Under the pieces are notes generated by a model. It worked only from the letters and a program-made list of their open reading frames with translations, made no database searches and was not told where the DNA came from. The position numbers were made by a program, and so were the translations under genes. This document shows positions 53,592-61,600 of a stretch of 64,000 bases of DNA, in pieces. Source of the stretch: Roseomonas xinghualingensis (GTDB lineage Bacteria > Pseudomonadota > Alphaproteobacteria > Acetobacterales > Acetobacteraceae); the NCBI RefSeq assembly GCF_025791835.1, contig NZ_JAOXLP010000011.1:81060-145059 (forward strand), read 5' to 3'. The stretch's first letter is position 1. Each line of letters opens with the position of its first letter.

Positions 53592-54794
53592 TCACGCTGG
53601 TTGCCAGCGAGGAAAAGGATCTGGCAAGTGTTGCCAGGCAAGCGGCCCGCCTTCCATCTCGGCTTGGGTGAGAAGGCACCTGTCCAAGTTACGGCGCAGT
53701 GCCAACTCATCCATTCCGATGCCTATAAATACGATCTCTTGTCGCCTATCGCCCCAGGGTTCCTGCCAAAGCTTCCAAAGCTGAGCCATGCTCTCTGCAT
53801 TGCGTGGCCAACTGCTTCTCGGTCGCGCCGCCCACCACGGAGCTGCCGCTGAGTGCCTACGGGCGCGCCCAGCAAGCTGCCATTCGCCAGCCCAAGGCAT
53901 CCGTGTGGCAAGCCAGAAAAAGCCTTTGGCCCGCAGCACACCGGGCAATGCCTGATCGATGAAAGATTTGAACCGCGCCGGGTGCAGGGGGCGACGGGCG
54001 CGCCAGACAAAGGAGTGGATACCAAACTCGTCACTTTCTGGAAGGTGATCGCCCGCTAGTGCGCGGGCCCACCCTGCAGCTTGCCTGGCACGGATGAAAT
54101 CAAAGCGACCTGTGCCGAGGACACGATCCAGTGGTACCTGGCCATGCGCAGATACGATGATGTCAGCACCTGGATTTAAGGTGGCGAGCAGGCCTGCGAG
54201 GCGCCCAAGTTCAGCGTTGCTGACCAAGTCAGCTTTGTTGAGCACCATAACATCTGCGAACTCGATTTGCTCAATCAGTAGATGGACCAGCAGCCGGGAA
54301 TCGGCTGTGCCCGCGGTACTTCCTCGCATCTCCAGACTGTCTGCCGAGATGTAGTCACTCAGGAAGGCAGCAGCGTCTACCACGGTTACCATGGTATCGA
54401 GTTGCGCGATATCTGAAAGGGCGGTTCCCTCTTCAACACAGAAATCAAAGGTGGCGGCGACGGGTAGCGGCTCACTGATGCCGGTGCTTTCGATCAGGAG
54501 TGCATCAAAGCGTCCTTCCCGCGCAAGTGAAGCCACCTCTTGCAGCAGATCCTCGCGTAAGGTGCAGCAGATGCAGCCATTCGTCATCTCGACAAGGCGT
54601 TCGTCAGTTCGAGATAGTACCGCAGCGTTTTCAACCAGAGCAACGTCAATGTTTACTTCGCTCATGTCATTGACGATGACTGCTACCCGTCGTCCCTCTC
54701 GATTTTGCAGGAGGTGGTTCAAAAGTGTGGTCTTACCGGCTCCGAGGAAGCCTGAGATAACGGTCACCGGTAAACGTGGCTTGAGAGCAGTCAT
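53592..54794 (-). CDS. COG0523/CobW-family GTPase
   Basis: A 400-residue G3E-family metallochaperone. The P-loop is GFLGAGKTT, the family CxCC metal site is [12 protein letters not shown], switch II is [10 protein letters not shown] and the guanine motif is VLNKADLV. The C-terminal CobW_C domain ends with [26 protein letters not shown]0523 members handle zinc, cobalt or iron; the metal here is unknown and no Zur site was clear upstream. It is divergent from the type I secretion genes. Confidence 0.88.
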   Translation of the reverse strand: MTALKPRLPVTVISGFLGAGKTTLLNHLLQNREGRRVAVIVNDMSEVNIDVALVENAAVLSRTDERLVEMTNGCICCTLREDLLQEVASLAREGRFDALLIESTGISEPLPVAATFDFCVEEGTALSDIAQLDTMVTVVDAAAFLSDYISADSLEMRGSTAGTADSRLLVHLLIEQIEFADVMVLNKADLVSNAELGRLAGLLATLNPGADIIVSAHGQVPLDRVLGTGRFDFIRARQAAGWARALAGDHLPESDEFGIHSFVWRARRPLHPARFKSFIDQALPGVLRAKGFFWLATRMPWAGEWQLAGRARRHSAAAPWWAARPRSSWPRNAESMAQLWKLWQEPWGDRRQEIVFIGIGMDELALRRNLDRCLLTQAEMEGGPLAWQHLPDPFPRWQPA

Positions 54795-55041
54795 GCGGAA
54801 GCTCCCGCTCTAATGGTCGTTCCGATTTTTTGCACTCATTGCGTACTAAGAGAAGGGGGGCATTTTTAAGAAACAGAAACAACTATTGGTTGTGCCGTCT
54901 CTGTTCACTATAATGATCACGTGAATGGTAGTGCAGATTTCAGTGCTTTAGCGGGCCTCTATGTGATTTTGCTCGTGGCCTGACATTGTGACGATAAAAT
55001 TCCTTGTGCGAAACGAAAATGCGCAGCATGCTACTGTTCCT
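54795..55041. other. Divergent intergenic region between the GTPase and secretion genes
   Basis: A 247-bp AT-richer segment that probably holds promoters for both. A partial palindrome containing TGATCA and TCACGTGA is visible, but no known regulator site was identified. The first 54 bases before 55042 could be coding if GTG 54988 is used. Confidence 0.35.
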
Positions 55042-57189
55042 ATGTCGAACCCTGGTACCACAAGTGCGCTGAGTTGCTTGGTTGCCGCGGCTGGGCACCA
55101 AGGAGTTGAGCTTTCCGCAGAACGCATCGCGCACGACTACGCTCTTGCTGATCATGGACTCTCCCCTGCTCTCCTCGCAAGGATTGCCAAGGAGGCTGGA
55201 TTTCGGGCGCGTCTTTGTCGGTTGCGGTGGGAGGACTTGGCTGGGCTTGTCGGTTCAGCACCGGTGCCTGCCCGGCTCGACAACGGAAACTGGGTGATGC
55301 TGGCCGGGTCGAGGGGAGAAGGAGCGGCAGCCATTGCGATCGTCTACGATCCACTGGCTGGAGCATCCGATGCTTTCGAAGTTCCCAAGAAGCTGTTCTG
55401 TGAACGGTGGTCGGGTGAAGTTCTTCTGCTTAAACGCTCGTCGAGCGCTAAGCAGGCAGGCGGGAAGTTCAGCTTCGCCTGGTTTATTCCAGAACTGTGG
55501 CGGCAGAAGCGCCTCTTTGCTGACGTCAGCCTAGCGGCGGCGTTCCTTTACGCGCTTGGTCTGGCAACGCCGATCTTCTTCCAGATTGTGATCGACAAGG
55601 TGCTGGTGCACCACTCCTATACAACACTGCAAGTTCTGGCCGCCGGCATTCTGATCGCACTTCTCTTCGATGCGGCCTTTACCTTCCTGCGGCGCTACCT
55701 GTTGATATTTGCTACCAACAAGGTGGATGTCCGCGTGTCAGCAAGAACTTTCGCGCATCTTCTTAAGCTTCCAATCGGATTCTTTGAGGCCGTGCCGGCC
55801 GGTGTCCTGGTGCGGCACATGCAGCAGGCGGGCCGTGTGAGGGAGTTCCTGACAGGGCGAATGTTCCTAACCTTGCTTGATGCACTTTCTTTGTTCGTGT
55901 TTCTCCCTGTTCTGTTCTTCTACAGCCCCAGTTTGACGCTGATCGTGCTGCTTTTTACGGTGCTGGCAGCAATCGTCATTGCCTTGCTTGTGCCTACCTT
56001 CCGCCGCCGCCTGCAGGCTCTTTATGAGGCTGAAGGTGAGAGGCAAGCATTACTGGTCGAGAGCATTCATGGCATGAGGACAGTGAAGTCTCTGGCCATG
56101 GAGCCATTGCAGCAGCGCAGTTGGGACGAGCGTTCGGCTTGGGCGGTAACCAATCGCTACCAGGTGGAGAAGGTCTCCGCGGCGGCGCAGGCTATCACCG
56201 GCTTGCTGGAAAAGATGATGACTGTGGCCATCGTCAGCTTCGGGGCCCTGGCAGTGTTCGAGCAGAACCTGACCATCGGGGCATTGGTGGCGTTCAACAT
56301 GCTGGCTGGGCGGGTGTCAGGGCCACTCAACCAACTGGTTGCAATGGTGCATGAATATCAGGATGTCGCACTTTCGGTGCGGATGCTTGGTGAGGTGATG
56401 AACCGCCGGCCAGAGCGCGATGAGCGGGGTGTCGGTATTAGCCGGCCGCTACAAGGCCAGATTGAGTTTGATGGTGTGAGCTTTCGCTATGACCCTGTGC
56501 TCGCATCAACACTTGACGATGTGTCTTTCAGTATTCCCGCCGGTGCAGTTCTTGGGATTGTTGGCCGCAGCGGATCGGGCAAGACAACGATAACGCGCCT
56601 CATCCAGGGTCTCTACTCGGCAGAGAAGGGCGTGATACGGCTGGATGGAATGGACATCCGTGAGCTGGATCTGGCTCATCTGCGCAGCAGCATCGGCGTC
56701 GTGCTGCAGGAGAGCTTTCTGTTCCGCGGGACGGTTCGGGCGAACATCGCCGCACGGAAGCCGAATGCTACTTTCCAGGAGGTGGTTGCTGCGGCCCGGA
56801 TGGCAGGCGCCGACGAGTTCATCGAGCAACTGCCAAGAGGCTTTGACACGCCCTTAGAGGAGAACGGCTCCAATCTGTCGGGTGGGCAGAGGCAGCGTCT
56901 AGCGATTGCCCGTGCGCTTATTACGGATCCGAAGTTGCTAATTCTGGATGAGGCAACAAGCTCCCTCGATCCAGAGAGCGAGGCAATCATCCGTGCGAAC
57001 CTACGGCAGATTGCAGCGGGAAGAACCGTCATCATCGTCTCGCACCGCCTTTCCACACTCGTGGAGGCGAATGCAATCATGGTTCTCGAGCGTGGTCGAA
57101 TTGCGGACTTTGGCAAGCATGGCGATTTGCTGCAACGCTGTGATAGCTATCACAGCCTGTGGAGCCAGCAGATGCGGCAGGTGGCATGA
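55042..57189 (+). CDS. Type I secretion ABC exporter with C39-like domain
   Basis: A 715-residue HlyB/LapB-type transporter. The N-terminal C39-like domain keeps a Cys (ALSCLVAAAG) but the catalytic His position is replaced by the NGNWVML segment, so it should bind rather than cut the substrate. An ABC membrane domain with about six helices follows (from FIPELWRQKRLF). The nucleotide domain has Walker A GRSGSGKTT, Q-loop VLQESFLF, signature LSGGQRQR, Walker B LLILDEATSSLD and the switch SHRLS. I use ATG 55042; GTG 54988 gives 18 more residues. ATGA links it to the HlyD gene. Confidence 0.9.
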   Translation: MSNPGTTSALSCLVAAAGHQGVELSAERIAHDYALADHGLSPALLARIAKEAGFRARLCRLRWEDLAGLVGSAPVPARLDNGNWVMLAGSRGEGAAAIAIVYDPLAGASDAFEVPKKLFCERWSGEVLLLKRSSSAKQAGGKFSFAWFIPELWRQKRLFADVSLAAAFLYALGLATPIFFQIVIDKVLVHHSYTTLQVLAAGILIALLFDAAFTFLRRYLLIFATNKVDVRVSARTFAHLLKLPIGFFEAVPAGVLVRHMQQAGRVREFLTGRMFLTLLDALSLFVFLPVLFFYSPSLTLIVLLFTVLAAIVIALLVPTFRRRLQALYEAEGERQALLVESIHGMRTVKSLAMEPLQQRSWDERSAWAVTNRYQVEKVSAAAQAITGLLEKMMTVAIVSFGALAVFEQNLTIGALVAFNMLAGRVSGPLNQLVAMVHEYQDVALSVRMLGEVMNRRPERDERGVGISRPLQGQIEFDGVSFRYDPVLASTLDDVSFSIPAGAVLGIVGRSGSGKTTITRLIQGLYSAEKGVIRLDGMDIRELDLAHLRSSIGVVLQESFLFRGTVRANIAARKPNATFQEVVAAARMAGADEFIEQLPRGFDTPLEENGSNLSGGQRQRLAIARALITDPKLLILDEATSSLDPESEAIIRANLRQIAAGRTVIIVSHRLSTLVEANAIMVLERGRIADFGKHGDLLQRCDSYHSLWSQQMRQVA

Positions 57190-58613
57190 TGCGCGATGCT
57201 CCACCCGGCCGCTCGCCATTGGTTGGCGTTGCCAAGCCATTGCCGCCGGAGGGGAGGTCAACCACCAAGGTGGTCCCCCTCCAAGAAAAGCGGCCAGTTG
57301 CGCTGCGTGAGTTCCAGGCCGATGTGGTGGAGATAGAGGAGCGAGAGCCTCACCGGGTTACTCGACTTACTCTTTATACTGTGGCAGCGCTTATCGTTTC
57401 AGCCGTTGTCTGGGCCGCTGTTTCCGAGGTGGACCGGGTGGTAGTGGCGCCGGGGCGGCTGGTGAGCACGGTGCCGAATCTCGTGGTCCAGCCGCTGGAA
57501 ACATCGGCGATCCGTAGTGTCAACGTATCTGTAGGGGATGTAGTCAAAGCCGGCAGCACGCTGGCGACCCTGGACCCAACCTTCTCGGCAGCCGACTTGG
57601 CGCAGCTTCGTGTCCAGCTTGCTAACCGTTCTGCGCATGTTGCCAGGCTGGAGGCGGAGGTCGAGGGGCGCCGCTATGTGGCACCGCCAAGGGCCACGGA
57701 GGATGAACGCCTGCAGGCTCTAAGCTATGCCCAGCGGGCTGCTTTCCGCCAGGCCCGGCTTCGTGACTTCGATCAGCGTGTGGCCCGGACGCGGGCCGGC
57801 ATTGCAACCAACCGAACCGACCAGCAGATGCTGACCCCGCGGCTGGAGGTGCTGCGTGAGGTCGAGATCATGCGGTCTCAACTCCTTGCAGGGCAGGTTG
57901 GATCACGAATTAACCTGCTCGATGCCCGCAATCAAAGGCTGGATGTGGAAGGCAGGATAGAACATCTGCGCCAGGGCCTGCTGGAGATGGATGCAGAGCT
58001 GGAAAGGACCTACGCGGAGCGTGAGAGCTTCATTCAGGAGTTCCGTCAGACGGCTCTTGAGGAACTGGTCAAGCTCCGCAGCGAACGTGATGCCATTGCA
58101 GAGAACTTGACCAAGGCCGCGCTGCGTAGAGAAATGGTAGTATTAACGGCTCCTTCCGATGCGGTGGTGCTGGAAGTTGCCAAACGCTCTGTTGGATCTG
58201 TGGCGCGGGAGGCTGAGACGCTGTTTGTGCTGGTGCCGCTCAACGCACCGCTGGAAGCGGAGCTGGCACTTGAAGCGAAAGATGTCGGGCGCCTGGCGAC
58301 CAACCAAGAGGTACGGGTAAAGCTCGATGCCTTTCCCTATCAGGAGCATGGGGTAGCTTCCGGCCTGCTTCGTACCATCAGCGAAGGCACCTTTGCCCGT
58401 GAACAGGAGCAGGAGACGCAGCAGAACCGGGAAGCGGTCTTCCGGGCGCGGATCCAGTTGACCGATACCCGGCTGCGCAGCGTGCCGGAAACCTTCCGGC
58501 TTATCCCGGGCATGACCGTTATGGGCGAGATCAAAATCGGACATCGTAACGTGCTTTCCTACTTCCTGTACCCAATTTTGCGTGGATTTGATGAAAGCCT
58601 GCGTGAACCCTGA
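57186..58613 (+). CDS. HlyD-family membrane fusion protein
   Basis: A 475-residue adaptor. A cytoplasmic N terminus is followed by a single helix (LYTVAALIVSAVVWAAVSEV), biotinyl-lipoyl-like segments (RLVSTVPNLVVQPLETSAI), long coiled coils (about 120-320) and the C-terminal beta domain ending FRLIPGMTVMGEIKIGHRNVLSY, as in HlyD/LapC. The start ATG 57186 overlaps the exporter stop. It connects the inner-membrane ABC protein to a TolC-like channel, which is not in the window. Confidence 0.92.
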   Translation: MMRDAPPGRSPLVGVAKPLPPEGRSTTKVVPLQEKRPVALREFQADVVEIEEREPHRVTRLTLYTVAALIVSAVVWAAVSEVDRVVVAPGRLVSTVPNLVVQPLETSAIRSVNVSVGDVVKAGSTLATLDPTFSAADLAQLRVQLANRSAHVARLEAEVEGRRYVAPPRATEDERLQALSYAQRAAFRQARLRDFDQRVARTRAGIATNRTDQQMLTPRLEVLREVEIMRSQLLAGQVGSRINLLDARNQRLDVEGRIEHLRQGLLEMDAELERTYAERESFIQEFRQTALEELVKLRSERDAIAENLTKAALRREMVVLTAPSDAVVLEVAKRSVGSVAREAETLFVLVPLNAPLEAELALEAKDVGRLATNQEVRVKLDAFPYQEHGVASGLLRTISEGTFAREQEQETQQNREAVFRARIQLTDTRLRSVPETFRLIPGMTVMGEIKIGHRNVLSYFLYPILRGFDESLREP

Positions 58614-58636
58614 TCCATCAGAAGAAAGGTGCCAAG

Positions 58637-61600
58637 ATGGCAACGGCAAAGCTGATGTCCTGGAAGGCCGCAGCGTTCGAGCCTTTTGAGGAGCAAGATA
58701 CGCCGGCGCGCCTTGGCTCGACCAAGAGCACGGGAGGCAGCCTGTATCCGGCAACGGGCGCTACCATTCTCACCACCCCGCGCTGGATGGCCGCGACATC
58801 GCTGGCGCCGTCTGAGGCCATTGTCGTCAGCCAGCCGTTATCCTCTCGTGCATGGTCTCCTGGATCTTCCAACGTCTTTGCGGCAAACTCGGATCCTGCG
58901 CTGTCGGTCACGGCCCCGATTGGTGCTGGAGCCATCAAATCAGACAGCGGTGCGCTTTCATCTGAAGCGGTAGGCCTGAATGCGGCTGCGGCCACGCCCA
59001 AGGCCATTACCTTGGCCCCGGCGCCTACCGCTACGCCGGAGACCATGACTTTCAGTCCGGATGTTGATGCTACGGTCGGTGGCGCGGCGGCACCAAAGAT
59101 CCTTGCTGCCGCCACAGCGGTGCCGAATAAGATTGTTCTGGAGAACCAGAAGCAAGGGAATCCCGAGAGCGAGTGGGAGCTGCGCAACGGCCCATCCAGC
59201 AGCATCGAGGGATTTGCCACGGACATCAGCTTCAATGTCGGTGAGACGGTTACATTCAAGATCAACACTACCTCCAGCAACTACCGGATCGATATCTACC
59301 GCCTTGGCTATTACGGCGGGATGGGTGCGCGGAAGGTTGGCACCATCAATCATCAAGCCGCTTCGGCCATCAATCAGCCGGATCCGTTAAGGGATGCCTC
59401 TACAGGTCTTGTGGATGCAGGTAACTGGCAGGTGACCGACAGCTGGACGATGCCGTCGGATATGGTTTCTGGCATCTACATCGCCAAGCTTGTGCGCCAG
59501 GATGGAACCACGGGGGAGAACCACATCCCCTTTATCGTTCGCGATGATGCTTCCACCAGCGACATCGTCTTTCAGACAGCTGATACAACCTGGCATGCTT
59601 ATAATGGCTGGGGTGGGGCGAATCTTTATGGCGGCAACGGGCCCGGGGGAGATACGGCTCCCGGCCGCGCGTACAAGGTCAGCTACAATCGCCCGATCAT
59701 TACGCGCGAGGGGGGCGGCACCTATGCCGGTCCTCAGGATTTCATCTTCGGTGCGGAATACTCCGCGCTCCGCTGGATGGAGATGAACGGTTACGACGTT
59801 TCCTACATCTCCGGGGTGGATGCGGACCGGTATGGCGAGTTGCTGCTCAACCACAAGATCTACACTTCGGTGGGGCATGATGAGTACTGGTCCGGTGACC
59901 AGCGCGCCAATGTAGAGGCGGCGCGCGATGCGGGCGTGCACCTGGCCTTCCTGAGCGGCAACGAGGTGTACTGGAAGACCCGCTGGGAGGATAGTATCGA
60001 CAGCAGCGGGACGGACTACCGCACGCTGGTTTCTTACAAGGAGACACGCGCCGGGGGGAAGATTGACCCCAGCACGGAATGGACGGGAACTTGGCGTGAT
60101 CTGAGCGCTGATCCAGCTGGCGGTGCGCGGCCGGAGAACGAGCTGACCGGGACGATGTTCCAGGTGGACAGCTACCGATCGGACGCAATCAAGATCCCAT
60201 ATGGAATGACCAAACTGCGCTTCTGGCGCGATACGGATGTTGCCGACACTCTGCCAGGCAATTCCGCGACTCTGGTAAAGAATGTTCTTGGCTATGAGTG
60301 GGACATATCGCCCGATAACGGCTTCCGCCCCGATGGCCTGATCAAGCTCTCCAATACGACCTTGGACGTTGATACTATTCTGGTGGATTACGGTACAACG
60401 GTTGCTCCAGGAACCGCGACGCACAACCTTACCTTGTACCGTGCTCCGAGTGGCGCGCTCATCTTTGGCGCTGGCACAGTCTACTGGAGCTGGGGCCTGG
60501 ACGCGAACCATGACCTCGAGCCGACGCCGACTGACCCCAGCATTCAGCAAGCAATGGTCAACCTGTTCGCGGATATGGGCGTACAGCCTCAGACGCTACA
60601 GGCGAGCCTCAATCTCGCAACGGCCTCGACGGATCTCATTGCGCCAACCTCGGTGATCGGCACACTTGGCGGTACGAGCGTCGCGGAGGGACAGCGGATC
60701 GTCATTTCCGGCTCGGCCAGCGATGCTGGTGGACAGGTGGCGGCCGTCGAGATTTCGACCGATGGTGGCGCGACCTGGTGGGCCACGGAGGGAACGCCGG
60801 CTAACTGGACCTATACTTGGCGGGCGCCGCAGACTGGAACCTACACCGTCCTTTCCCGCGCGGTGGATGACAGCCTGAACATGGAGACGCCTGCCACGGG
60901 CATGTCCATGACGGTCACGCCTGCTGACCAGGTGAGCCTGTTCCAGGGCAATGAAGGGCCAAGCCCCTTTCACGCCGCTGCGCTGACGCCTGCAACGGCT
61001 TGCTGCAATGTCTGCCTGGTGCATGTATTCGGGCCGACCCAACTTGGCGTGAAGATCGAGTCCAGTCGGAGTGGTACGATCAGTGGCCTCCGCTTCTACA
61101 AGAACGTAGAGAATACAGGTCCGCATGTCGGCAGCTTGTGGACCGCCTCGGGGCAGTTGCTGGCGAGGGCCTCCTTTACGAACGAGACCGCCAGCGGCTG
61201 GCAGCAGGTGAACTTCGCAACGCCGGTCACGATTGCCGCGGATACCACCTATGTCGCTTCCTATCACACAACAACAGGAGTCTATCTTTCCAGCCCAGCG
61301 GCCTATTTCGCCATTGATCACAAGAGTGGGCCGCTCACCGCGCTGGCCAGCAATTGGGAAAACGGCCCTAACGGGCTGATCGCTTATGGTGACGTGAATA
61401 CGTTTCCGACGGGTGTGCCGCAAGGGGCGACCAATTACTGGGTAGACGTCGTTTTCAACCCCGCCACCACGGTTGGGAATCAGGCTCCGGTTGCAAGGAA
61501 TGACAGCGGGTTGGGAACCGCCCCTGGGGTGCCGCTGCATATCGCCGCGACGACATTGCTGGCCAATGACAGCGATCCGAATAACGATCCACTCGCCATT

